Positions 8,096-15,522 of a stretch of 26,031 bases of DNA are shown one piece after another. The DNA comes from Conchiformibius kuhniae DSM 17694 (GTDB lineage: Bacteria > Pseudomonadota > Gammaproteobacteria > Burkholderiales > Neisseriaceae), in contig NZ_AUAP01000026.1 of the NCBI RefSeq assembly GCF_000428785.1, forward strand, positions 1-26,031, written 5' to 3'. Below the pieces are notes generated by a model that was not told the origin of the DNA, did not search any database, and saw only the letters and a list, made by a program, of their open reading frames with translations. Every line of letters begins with the position of its first letter. Position 1 is the first letter of the stretch. A program made the position numbers and the translations under genes.

Positions 8096-8833
8096 ATGCC
8101 GAAACTTTTTCTGATTCCCACGCCGCTTGCCGCGCCCGATACGCCCTGTTTGCTGCCGCATGAAGCCGCACAAATCGCGCATTTGACCGATTTTGTGGTG
8201 GAAGACGCAAAAACCGCCCGTGCCTGTTTGCGGCACTTGGGCATTCGTACGCCGGTGCGGGCATTGAGTTTGTCGCTACTGAACGGGCATACCCCTGCCG
8301 ATGCTTTGCCGGATTTGTTGCGCCCTTTGCACGAGGGACGGGATTTGGGCTTGGTCAGTGAAGCGGGTTGCCCCGCCGTTGCCGACCCCGGCGCGGATTT
8401 GGTGGCATTGGCTCATGCACGGGGCTTTGATGTTTGCCCTTTGGTCGGGCCTTCCAGCATCATGCTGGCACTGATGGCTTCGGGGGCAAACGGGCAATGT
8501 TTTGCTTTCAAGGGCTATTTGCCTGCCGATGCCGAAGGCAGGGCGAAGCGTCTCAAGCAGCTTCAACAACGCTCGCGCACGGAAAACGAAACCCAGTTGT
8601 TTATCGAAACGCCGTATCGCAATCAGGCTGTGCTGACCGATGCGGTGGCACTGCTCGATGACGATACGCTGCTGTGTACCGCCACCGAGCTGACTTCGCC
8701 GCAGCAGCAGATTATCAGCCAAAGCATACGGCAATGGCGCAATTTGCCCGAATTGCCGAATTTGAAAAAGCGTCCGACTTTGTTTGTATTACATGGCGGA
8801 GCTGTAACAAAATCGCAACACCTGTGCCGATGA
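8096..8833 (+). CDS. RsmI-like SAM-dependent methyltransferase
   Basis: Tetrapyrrole-methylase-fold protein of 245 residues, related to RsmI (16S rRNA C1402 2'-O-methyltransferase) but probably a paralogue. Visible motifs: LIPTPLA near the N-terminus, a helix with VEDAKTARACLRHLGI, the SAM-pocket motif SEAGCPAVADPG, GPSSIMLALMASG, and the C-terminal ETPYRN and TATELTSPQQQI blocks. I use the ATG at 8096, preceded by GAAGG with an 8-base gap. The frame is open back to 7979, but those 39 residues do not look family-like and would cover the parS palindrome. The stop overlaps the next small ORF (ATGA), which suggests coupled translation. The rRNA or other substrate cannot be settled from sequence. 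Confidence 0.88.
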   Translation: MPKLFLIPTPLAAPDTPCLLPHEAAQIAHLTDFVVEDAKTARACLRHLGIRTPVRALSLSLLNGHTPADALPDLLRPLHEGRDLGLVSEAGCPAVADPGADLVALAHARGFDVCPLVGPSSIMLALMASGANGQCFAFKGYLPADAEGRAKRLKQLQQRSRTENETQLFIETPYRNQAVLTDAVALLDDDTLLCTATELTSPQQQIISQSIRQWRNLPELPNLKKRPTLFVLHGGAVTKSQHLCR

Positions 8834-9054
8834 TGTTCGACTTGACCATGGGACACACTGATGCGCTTGCCGCAGCGTTGTTCCCAGCCGCACAAAAAAC
8901 CAAGCCGCAGCATAAGGCTTTGATTGACCAAATCAGACGGCAAATACCCAAGCGCACGGGCATCACGGCGGAAGATTTTTTACGGCACGACGGCAAAACA
9001 CCGGCAGATTTTTTTACACAGGACAACGGATTTTCACACGGAAATCTGTCATAA
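8830..9054 (+). CDS. Small hypothetical protein coupled to the methyltransferase
   Basis: An ORF of 74 codons whose ATG overlaps the upstream stop in an ATGA arrangement; an alternative start is the ATG at 8848. The product is hydrophilic, with an Ala/Lys-rich helical first half (DALAAALFPAAQKTK, ALIDQIRRQI) and a Phe-containing tail (DFLRHDGKTPADFF). I recognise no family. The overlap and its filling of the whole gap before the next gene favour a real gene, but it could be fortuitous. Confidence 0.5.
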   Translation: MMFDLTMGHTDALAAALFPAAQKTKPQHKALIDQIRRQIPKRTGITAEDFLRHDGKTPADFFTQDNGFSHGNLS

Positions 9055-9114
9055 TGGCTTCCATCGCGCAAACAGATGCGTTTTCACAACCTCTTTTTTG
9101 AAGGAATTGGTATC

Positions 9115-9708
9115 ATGAAAAAAATGACCGTATTGGCATTGGGTGCTTTGATGAGTGCATCGGCTTTTGCCGCACCCGAAGGCAAAAGTTTTACCGGCGG
9201 CTTGTTCGGCACGGAAGTCGGCACAACCAAATATTCGGTTGCCGACAGCGAAAACGTTTCCGCCAAAAGCACCAAAGACGTGGTGCTTACCGGCGGCTAC
9301 GGTTTTGAATACGGCGACAGCAATCTGATTGGTGAAGTCGGCGCGAAAGCCAAGTTGCTCGGCTCGAAAGCGTTGGACTACACCGCCGAAGACGGCAGTG
9401 CCGCCAACGTAAAAGAAAAACAACGCCTTAGCGTTGGCTACACGCAAGGCTACCGCGTTACCTCCGACCTGATGCCCTATGCCAAAGTAGATTACATCCA
9501 CACCCGTTTGAAAGACAGCAAAGCAAGCGGCATTGATACTGCCAACGGCATCGGCGTAGGCTTGGGCGCACGCTACCAAGTGGCACCCAATGTGGAAGTG
9601 GGCGCAGAATACATGCACAGCCGTCTGCTCACCAAAAAAGACGATGCCGGCGAACGCGCCAAGCTCAAAGGCAACAGCTTCAGCACGGGCGTTTCCTACC
9701 GCTTCTAA
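9115..9708 (+). CDS. Small outer-membrane beta-barrel protein
   Basis: The 197-residue product has a classic signal peptide (MKKMTVLALGALMSASAFAA, cleavage at about residue 20). The mature part has alternating polar and hydrophobic beta strands (VVLTGGYGFEYG, IGVGLGARYQV, VEVGAEYMHSR) and a C-terminal aromatic Tyr-Arg-Phe recognised by the BAM machinery. Size and pattern fit an eight-stranded OmpA-like or opacity-type barrel of the outer-membrane-protein beta-barrel family. The ATG at 9115 follows AAGGA with a 9-base gap. A strong terminator follows directly, so it is probably a single-gene unit. The specific role is unknown. Confidence 0.85.
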   Translation: MKKMTVLALGALMSASAFAAPEGKSFTGGLFGTEVGTTKYSVADSENVSAKSTKDVVLTGGYGFEYGDSNLIGEVGAKAKLLGSKALDYTAEDGSAANVKEKQRLSVGYTQGYRVTSDLMPYAKVDYIHTRLKDSKASGIDTANGIGVGLGARYQVAPNVEVGAEYMHSRLLTKKDDAGERAKLKGNSFSTGVSYRF

Positions 9709-9730
9709 GCGCACGCTCCCCCATCTCGCT

Positions 9731-9765
9731 CCCCGCCAAACATCAGGGTTTGGCGGGGATATTTT
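9731..9765 (+). terminator. Intrinsic terminator after the beta-barrel gene
   Basis: Perfect 11-base-pair stem (CCCCGCCAAAC with GTTTGGCGGGG), a six-base loop and a T-rich tail TATTTT. Confidence 0.9.
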
Positions 9766-9794
9766 GACTGGCAGACATCGGTTTGCGCTACAAT
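9764..9794 (+). promoter_or_regulatory. Candidate promoter for the permease gene
   Basis: TTGACT (9764-9769) and TACAAT (9789-9794) with a 19-base spacer, slightly longer than ideal. It starts at the tail of the preceding terminator. Confidence 0.5.
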
Positions 9795-9825
9795 AGTCTT
9801 TTATTGCAAAATCGGAAAAATCCCC

Positions 9826-10902
9826 ATGTACCTTCCCAACCGTAGAAAACCTTGGCTGCCTTGGCTGGTGCTGTTGGCGGTGTTGTTTGTGCTGGCACAG
9901 CTTTTCCACCTGCTCAACGATGTGTTGATGCCCTTTGTTACGGCGGCGGTGCTGGCGTATATTCTCAATCCTTTGGTCGGGCGTTTGGAAAAACACGGCA
10001 TCAGCCGCAGCCGCGCATCGTTGTGGGTGATGGCGTTTACTTTTATGCTGCTGGTTGCCCTGCTGCTGGTGATTGTGCCGATGCTGCTCAAGCAGTTGCA
10101 AAACATCATCTCGCGCATTCCCCTGCTGGTGGATTATGTGCAAAACACCATATTGCCTTGGGTGAACGCGCGTTTTGGCGAACACATCGCTTTGGACAAT
10201 GCCACGATTACCGCATGGCTGCGCGACAATACGCAAAACATTCAGCACACTTTGCAGCGTGCCATGCCCGTATTGATGCAGCAAGGCACATCTTTGGCGG
10301 GCTGGCTGGGCAACATCGTGCTGCTGCCTTTGCTGCTGTATTATTTTTTGCTGGACTGGACGCGCTGGGAAAACGGGGTGCGCACCATGATTCCGCGCCG
10401 CTATTTGGCGGTGTACAACCGCATTGCCGGCAATATGGATACGGTATTGGGCGAATTTCTGCGCGGACAACTGACGGTGATGGTGATTATGGGCTTGCTT
10501 TACGGCTTCGGGCTGAAGCTGACGGGGCTGGAGTCGGGCTTTGCCATCGGCATGGTGGCGGGGATTTTGGTGTTTGTGCCGTATTTGGGGGCGTTTACCG
10601 GCTTGCTGTTGGCAACATTGGCGGCATTGCTGCAATTTGCATCGTGGCAGGGCTTGTTGTCGGTGTGGGCGGTGTTTGCGGTGGGGCAGTTTTTGGAGAG
10701 TTTTTTCATCACGCCGAAAATTGTCGGCGACCGCATCGGTTTGTCGCCGTTTTGGGTGATTTTTTCGCTGATGGCGTTCGGCAGCCTGTTCGGATTTGTC
10801 GGCATGCTGGTGGCACTGCCTTTGGCGGCGGTGTGTTTGGTGCTGCTGCGCGAAGGCAAGCAGCTTTATCTGCACAGCGAGTTTTACCGGCGCAAATTTT
10901 AG
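9826..10902 (+). CDS. AI-2E family transporter (PerM/YdiK, UPF0118)
   Basis: Polytopic inner-membrane protein of 358 residues with the family layout. An N-terminal helix group (about 12-90) contains LNDVLMPFVTAAVLAYILNPLV and is followed by a large soluble loop rich in amphipathic helices (about 95-170). The C-terminal helix bundle contains GLLYGFGLKLTGLESGFAIGMVAGILVFVPYLG and the conserved GDRIGLSPFWVIFSLMAFG block. Members include putative autoinducer-2 exporters and Na+/H+ antiporter-like proteins, so the substrate is uncertain. The gene stands alone behind its own candidate promoter, with a gap of 56 bases before the next start. Confidence 0.92.
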   Translation: MYLPNRRKPWLPWLVLLAVLFVLAQLFHLLNDVLMPFVTAAVLAYILNPLVGRLEKHGISRSRASLWVMAFTFMLLVALLLVIVPMLLKQLQNIISRIPLLVDYVQNTILPWVNARFGEHIALDNATITAWLRDNTQNIQHTLQRAMPVLMQQGTSLAGWLGNIVLLPLLLYYFLLDWTRWENGVRTMIPRRYLAVYNRIAGNMDTVLGEFLRGQLTVMVIMGLLYGFGLKLTGLESGFAIGMVAGILVFVPYLGAFTGLLLATLAALLQFASWQGLLSVWAVFAVGQFLESFFITPKIVGDRIGLSPFWVIFSLMAFGSLFGFVGMLVALPLAAVCLVLLREGKQLYLHSEFYRRKF

Positions 10903-10958
10903 TGTCAATTGTGCGATTCGGGCGTATCATTGCACGGTGATGCGCCATAAGGAAAACC

Positions 10959-11438
10959 ATGTCTGCTCCCCCGCCGCCGCCCGCCGCCCAAGCCATGCCC
11001 CCGCAAGGGCGGGCTTCGTTGTGCGTGTTTACCAACCGTTCGATGCCTTTCAAAACTTTGCTGGCATACTGCAACCGTTTTTATCCGGAAACGTGGCTGG
11101 CGGAAAAACAAAAAACGGGTGTGCGTCTGCCCCACCCCTATGTTCTGCAATATGAAATCGTTATCCGCCCCGGCGACTGGGCGGAAATCCGTTCCCAGTT
11201 GAAAGACGCGCTCGGGCGTTATCAGATTCCGTGTGCCGACAGTGGCGGCGACGGCGATATGGTGTGGCTGCGCTGCGGCAAAGGGCGGGTGATTCGTACG
11301 GTCAAACGTACGGTGGGCTGGCACAGGCGGGTGGGGCAGCGTTATTTTAATCAGGCGCGCAGTTGGCGCGGTTTTGTGCGGGGCGTGTGCAGTGCGCCGT
11401 TTGTTATGGCGTGGCTGTATTGGCTGTTTTACCGTTAG
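10959..11438 (+). CDS. Hypothetical protein, C-terminal hydrophobic segment
   Basis: A 159-residue protein I do not recognise. The N-terminus is Pro/Ala-rich. A central region (about 30-110) contains conserved-looking aromatic and Cys positions (TLLAYCNRFYPETW, YVLQYEIVIRPGDW), followed by a basic Arg-rich stretch and a single C-terminal hydrophobic segment (PFVMAWLYWLFY), so tail anchoring in the membrane is possible. AAGGAAA sits just before the ATG at 10959. The stop codon lies inside a copy of the 20-bp IS-end-like repeat (11435-11455). Confidence 0.7.
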   Translation: MSAPPPPPAAQAMPPQGRASLCVFTNRSMPFKTLLAYCNRFYPETWLAEKQKTGVRLPHPYVLQYEIVIRPGDWAEIRSQLKDALGRYQIPCADSGGDGDMVWLRCGKGRVIRTVKRTVGWHRRVGQRYFNQARSWRGFVRGVCSAPFVMAWLYWLFYR

Positions 11439-11455
11439 GGTGTGTTATCAATTGA
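11435..11455 (+). repeat. IS-end-like 20-bp repeat, copy A
   Basis: TTAGGGTGTGTTATCAATTG differs from the IS left end at 25801 by three bases. It begins at the stop codon of the preceding gene and is followed by GGGAATGACGGTG, a reversed dRS3-like fragment. Confidence 0.65.
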
Positions 11456-11559
11456 CCGGGAATGACGGTGTATTTTGATATTGAACTGATTGATGGAAGG
11501 TTTGCGGTGAGATGTGGTGAAATGCGGACGGTGCTGCCGTTGTCGAAAGGGGCTGTGTG

Positions 11560-12678
11560 ATGTTGTGGCACCCGACACATGCTGTGTGGGCGATGGCGTT
11601 CCGTCCGTTTTATTTGTTGGCGGCGGGTTGGGGTGCGGTGGCGGTGTTGTTGTGGGGCTTCGGCTTTCGCGGTACGGTGTCGCTGCCCGGTGTGTATTGG
11701 CACGCGCATGAGATGATTTGGGGATATGCGGCGGCAGTGGTGGTCGGTTTTTTGCTGACGGCATCGGCAAGCTGGACGGGACAACCGCCGGTGCGCGGCA
11801 AGCTGCTGATGGCATTGGCGGCGGCGTGGCTAACGGCGCGGACGGCAGCGTTGCTGCCGCAGGGTGCGCTATGGTCGGGCGTTGCCGGTACGATATTTTT
11901 CGCGTTGGCATTATACAGCTTGGGCAAGCCGGTTTGGCACTGCCGCAACCGCCGCAATTATTTTACCGTGGCGGCACTGGCACTGTTTGCGGCAACGCAC
12001 ACGGCGTTTCACGCGGGCCTGCCGCCGGGCAGTACGATGAGGGCGGGGCTGATGACGGTGGCGGGCTTCATCGGCTTGATGGGGTCGCGGGTGATTCCGT
12101 TTTTTACCGCACGGCGCTTGGGCGGCACGCAAGCCGCCGCTTCTTGGCAGAACCAAGCCGCCATGCTGCTGCCCTTGCTGGCGGGGCTGTCCCTATCGCT
12201 GGAACAAACCTTGCTTGCACGCTTGACGGGTACGGGCTTCGCGGCAATTGCGGCATGGCAATTGCGGCGGTGGTGGCACAAGGACGTTTGGCGCGAACCG
12301 CTATTGTGGACACTGTTTGCCGGCTACGCCATGACGGCGGCAGGCGTTGCCCTGACTGCCGCCGCCCCGCACACCGGCGCGGGAACACACCTGATTGCGG
12401 TGGGCGGCATCGGCTTGCTGACCTTAAGCATGATGACGCGCACCGCTTTGGGGCATACCGGACGCCCCCTTTACCCCGCACCGCGCCCCATGCCGCAGGC
12501 CTTCATACTGATGACGGCAGCCGCCCTGTTGCGCGTGGCGGCAACATGGCTGGGCGGCAACGCCTACCTGCATACCATACGCCTGTCTGCCGCCCTGTTT
12601 GCCTGCGCCCTGCTGCTGTACCTGTCGCGCTACCTGACATGGCTGCTGCGCCCCCGTTGCGACGGCAAAACAGGATAA
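11560..12678 (+). CDS. nnrS: NnrS family membrane protein
   Basis: Polytopic membrane protein of 372 residues, about 10-12 helices. The NnrS signatures are present: AFRPFYLLAAGWGA near the N-terminus, WHAHEMIWGYAAAVVVGFLLTASASWTG (His residues proposed to bind metal or haem), and GVIPFFTAR-like text SRVIPFFTARRLGG in the middle. Family members are induced by nitric oxide and relieve nitrosative stress. AAAGGGG precedes the ATG at 11560 by 8 bases; a GTG directly before it is a less likely start. The next gene begins 39 bases downstream on the same strand. I see no clear FNR or NsrR operator, and no nitrite or NO reductase gene in the window. Confidence 0.92.
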   Translation: MLWHPTHAVWAMAFRPFYLLAAGWGAVAVLLWGFGFRGTVSLPGVYWHAHEMIWGYAAAVVVGFLLTASASWTGQPPVRGKLLMALAAAWLTARTAALLPQGALWSGVAGTIFFALALYSLGKPVWHCRNRRNYFTVAALALFAATHTAFHAGLPPGSTMRAGLMTVAGFIGLMGSRVIPFFTARRLGGTQAAASWQNQAAMLLPLLAGLSLSLEQTLLARLTGTGFAAIAAWQLRRWWHKDVWREPLLWTLFAGYAMTAAGVALTAAAPHTGAGTHLIAVGGIGLLTLSMMTRTALGHTGRPLYPAPRPMPQAFILMTAAALLRVAATWLGGNAYLHTIRLSAALFACALLLYLSRYLTWLLRPRCDGKTG

Positions 12679-12717
12679 CAACCGCCTCCCCCCAAGCAAT
12701 ATGACGAAGGAACCGAC

Positions 12718-14145
12718 ATGCCGCAACACTGGCTGAGCAAAGACATCAAAATCAACATTCTCGAAAACCCGTTCGTATGGCGCAACCTGTGGCGGGCATT
12801 GGGCTTCATTCTGCTGCCCAACCTGCTGTTTTGGGGCATCTGTACCCTGATGAATCTGGCACGCCCCATCATCAATTTGGACTATCTGGCAGTATCCGCA
12901 CTGATGGTCATGCCCAAACGCGGATTGCGGATAGCGGGCGCCATTCTGTTTGCCTACTGCCTGCTGATTGACTGCGCCATGCTGCTGATGCAGCTCTTCC
13001 CCTTTTTGGACTTGGCGGCAACCGTCTATCTGCTGCCCTTCCTGCCCAAAGCCCCCATGCGCTTTATCGTGATGGTCGCACTGGTGCTGGCATACATGGC
13101 GGCGATGCCGTGGCTGCTGGCACGCATCGGACGGCACGTCCCCCACAAAAGCGTGTGGTTTTACTGCGTACTGCTCGCCGTGTGCGGCTGGCCGGTGCGT
13201 TCTGCCACCTACCGCATCGTGCCTGCCGAATACTTCGCCCGCGACCACTACTTCATTGCCAACAGCCAAACCGCCCTGTATCACGAACATCACGGCAACA
13301 ACTTCCTCACCGCAATGCGCCAACTGCCCGAACTCAAACCCATCGCCGCCCACCAAGACCACGCTTCCAAACAACTGCTGCAGCCCGCAAGCGACAAAAT
13401 CCTGTTTATCGTTGCCGAATCATGGGGCGTGGCACGGGAAGCGTCCGTGCAACGCGCCGTACTGCAAAAAATTTACGACCGCCAAGACAAACTCGAATTT
13501 ATCCGCGAAGGCTACTTCGATTTCGGCGGCGCAACCGTACAAGGCGAACTGCGCGAACTGTGCCGCCTGACCACCGAAGGCGGTTACGCCTTCCACAAAA
13601 CCGACCCTGCCGAATTTGCCGGCTGCCTGCCCAACACCCTCAAACAACAAGGCTACCGCACCATCGCCATGCACGGCGCCAGCAGCCGCCTGTACGACCG
13701 CCACAACTGGTATACCAAAGCAGGCTTTGCCCAAACCCTGTTTGTCGAAGACCTTGCCGACAAACCGCGCTGCTACGCCTTCAACGGCACCTGCGACCGC
13801 CACCTGTACGACCAAGTAGCCAACGCATTCAAACAAAACCCGCAGGGCAAAACCTTCTTCTACTGGCTGACCCTCACCTCACACTCGCCCTATGCCGAAT
13901 CCGACATGCACCAACCGCGCTTGGACTGCCGCCAACACCAACTGTTTGAAGGCGACATCTGCAACAACATGCGCCTGAACGCCCAATTTTTTGACGGCTT
14001 GGCAGAACTGACCGACCGCCCCGAAATGCGCGGCGTGGAAGTCATCGTGGTGGGCGACCACATGCCCCCGATTTTCACCAACGCACCGATTCACAAAAAC
14101 CTGCGCTGGAACGACGTCAGTTGGCTTCACTTCAAAATCAAATAA
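12718..14145 (+). CDS. LtaS/OpgB-like membrane sulfatase-fold phosphotransferase
   Basis: The 475-residue product has four or five N-terminal membrane helices (about 20-165) and a periplasmic alkaline-phosphatase/sulfatase-superfamily domain. Likely metal and catalytic residues: Glu234 in FIVAESWG, Thr273 in GGATVQGELREL as nucleophile, and Asp447-His448 in VVGDHMPP. This Glu/Thr/Asp-His set is that of LtaS-type enzymes, which move phosphoglycerol or phosphoethanolamine groups onto glycans or lipids. GAAGGAA lies before the ATG. It follows nnrS closely and may be co-transcribed. It is not a close match to lipid A EptA-type proteins by eye; the acceptor is unknown. Confidence 0.82.
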   Translation: MPQHWLSKDIKINILENPFVWRNLWRALGFILLPNLLFWGICTLMNLARPIINLDYLAVSALMVMPKRGLRIAGAILFAYCLLIDCAMLLMQLFPFLDLAATVYLLPFLPKAPMRFIVMVALVLAYMAAMPWLLARIGRHVPHKSVWFYCVLLAVCGWPVRSATYRIVPAEYFARDHYFIANSQTALYHEHHGNNFLTAMRQLPELKPIAAHQDHASKQLLQPASDKILFIVAESWGVAREASVQRAVLQKIYDRQDKLEFIREGYFDFGGATVQGELRELCRLTTEGGYAFHKTDPAEFAGCLPNTLKQQGYRTIAMHGASSRLYDRHNWYTKAGFAQTLFVEDLADKPRCYAFNGTCDRHLYDQVANAFKQNPQGKTFFYWLTLTSHSPYAESDMHQPRLDCRQHQLFEGDICNNMRLNAQFFDGLAELTDRPEMRGVEVIVVGDHMPPIFTNAPIHKNLRWNDVSWLHFKIK

Positions 14146-14159
14146 ACGCCGCAAGCATA

Positions 14160-14276
14160 TTAGGATATGCCATCAATTGAATGAACAACCGTTGCACCGT
14201 CATTCCCGCGTAGGGCGTGTCATCAATTAATCGAAAAAACACAACGCCGTCATGCCCGCATTCACAGGCATGACGG
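14160..14276. repeat. Mosaic repeat: copies B and C plus palindrome
   Basis: Two IS-end-like 20-mers lie in tandem: copy B at 14160-14180 (diverged) and copy C at 14211-14230 (TAGGGCGTGTCATCAATTAA, nearly identical to the IS end). B is followed by CGTCATTCCCGCG, and C starts at a TA directly after it, as if inserted into it. C is followed by a palindrome with CCGTCATGCC (14247-14256) pairing with GGCATGACGG (14267-14276). This hairpin sits between two convergent genes and may also terminate transcription. Confidence 0.7.
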
Positions 14277-14280
14277 CTGT

Positions 14281-15120
14281 TTACCTTGAATTCACGCCCA
14301 AATACTCGGGCGGAATACGGCAGACGGGAATCGGACGGATTTTGTGCTGCGCCGCACGATTCAAGCGCAAGTAAATCGCCATCACCTCCCGTTGCCGCCC
14401 CTCAAACGCATCGGCACCCCTGCCCGCTTCGGCTTGCGCCATCGCCCATTCCAATTCGGGATAAGTCGCGCCCATTTGCGCCTCATCGGTGCGCTCCGCG
14501 TCCCACAAACCATCGGTAGGCGCGGCTTGACGGATTTCGGCAGACACCCCCAAGGCTTCCGCCAACACATACACTTGCGTTTTGAGCAAATCGGCAATCG
14601 GGCTGACGTCCACCCCGCCGTCGCCGTATTTGGTAAAAAACCCGACCCCGAAATCCTCCACCTTATTGCCCGTTCCCGCCACCAGCAAACCGTGCGTTTG
14701 CGCGTAATAATACAGCGTGGTCATACGCAAACGGGCGCGGACATTTGCCAATGCCAAAGGATTGTGCGGATGTTCGGCATAAGCGGCGGTGCGCTCGAAC
14801 GTTTCAAAGCTCGCGGTCAAATCCACGCCCAAACTTTCCACATTGGCGAAATCCCGGAGCAACGCGGCGATGTGGGCGCGGGCGCGGGCGAGTTGGTCGG
14901 GGTGCTGGCGGATGGGCAAATCCAAACACAGCGTGGTCAAACCCGTGCGGGCGCACAAGGCAGACACCACCGCCGAATCCACCCCGCCGGAAATGCCCAC
15001 CACAAAACCTGCGGCGCGGGCATCGCGGGCATAATCACCCAACCAGCCGACAATGTGTCGGATAATGTTTTCGGTTTGCATGATTGGGCTTGGAGCAGAC
15101 GGAGGAACAGAGTGTATCAT
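14281..15120 (-). CDS. nadE: Ammonia-dependent NAD+ synthetase
   Basis: Amidates nicotinic acid adenine dinucleotide to NAD+ with ATP and ammonia, the last step of NAD biosynthesis. The ATP-pyrophosphatase P-loop SGGVDSAVV is near residue 45. Other family blocks are LANVRARLRMTTLYYYAQ, VAGTGNKVEDFGVGFFTKYGDGGVDVSPIADLLKTQVY and the C-terminal RPIPVCRIPPEYLG. No glutaminase domain is present, so free ammonia is the donor. The ATG at 15120 has a good AAAGGAAA ribosome site; the shorter start at 15081 (MQTENIIRHI) fits the family but has no visible ribosome site. The gene lies alone between repeat-filled intergenic regions. Confidence 0.95.
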   Translation of the reverse strand: MIHSVPPSAPSPIMQTENIIRHIVGWLGDYARDARAAGFVVGISGGVDSAVVSALCARTGLTTLCLDLPIRQHPDQLARARAHIAALLRDFANVESLGVDLTASFETFERTAAYAEHPHNPLALANVRARLRMTTLYYYAQTHGLLVAGTGNKVEDFGVGFFTKYGDGGVDVSPIADLLKTQVYVLAEALGVSAEIRQAAPTDGLWDAERTDEAQMGATYPELEWAMAQAEAGRGADAFEGRQREVMAIYLRLNRAAQHKIRPIPVCRIPPEYLGVNSR

Positions 15121-15183
15121 GGTCTTTCCTTTCTCAATGTTTCAACGCACAGGGCTGCACATCAAGCACAACCCCATGCCTGC

Positions 15184-15203
15184 TATGGCGCGTCATCAAT
15201 TAA
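15184..15203 (+). repeat. IS-end-like 20-bp repeat, copy D
   Basis: TATGGCGCGTCATCAATTAA matches the IS end core GCGTCATCAATTA. About 35 bases later the dRS3-like arm at 15238 begins, the same order seen for copies B and C. Confidence 0.6.
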
Positions 15204-15237
15204 CTTTCTTGCTGAACATCAGTGCAACATAAAAATA

Positions 15238-15345
15238 CCGTCATGCCCGCGCAGGCGGGAATCCACTGCCCGATGTTTGGCAAGTGATGTTTTATCACGG
15301 TTTGCGGTGCTTCGACTTGGATTCCTGCCTGCGCGGGCATGACGG
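15238..15345. repeat. 108-bp NIME/dRS3-like inverted-repeat element
   Basis: Two 28-bp arms (15238-15265 and 15318-15345) are inverted copies of each other with one mismatch and enclose 52 bases. Each arm contains the dRS3-like core CCCGC...GCGGG. The outer ends read CCGTCATGCCCGCGCAGGC. The layout resembles neisserial intergenic mosaic elements, where dRS3 units flank short repeats. Confidence 0.75.
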
Positions 15346-15397
15346 CACGGTGTTTTTCGGTCAAACGATGACGCACCCAATACGAACTGCCGGGGTA

Positions 15398-15430
15398 CAA
15401 AAACGGCTGTCGGGGTTGCCGACAGCCGTT
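15398..15430 (-). terminator. Intrinsic terminator of lipoprotein 2
   Basis: Perfect 12-base-pair stem (15402-15413 with 15419-15430) and a five-base loop. Read on the minus strand it ends in TTTTT, 90 bases after the lipoprotein stop codon. Confidence 0.85.
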
Positions 15431-15522
15431 GCTGGCGTTTCAGCCTGAAGCGGGCTGATTATACACGATGTTGCCGCGCACGGGGCGGTGCATCAAGCAC
15501 ACGCTCATGCACGGAATCGGGC

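Noticed and set aside
9049..10908. Long minus-strand open frame opposite the beta-barrel and permease genes
   Set aside because: Gln/His/Arg-rich antisense shadow spanning a terminator and two well-recognised genes.
15439..15452. TTTCAGCCTGAA as a DNA uptake sequence
   Set aside because: It differs from the known dialects at several positions of the 12-mer and is not repeated elsewhere as an inverted pair.
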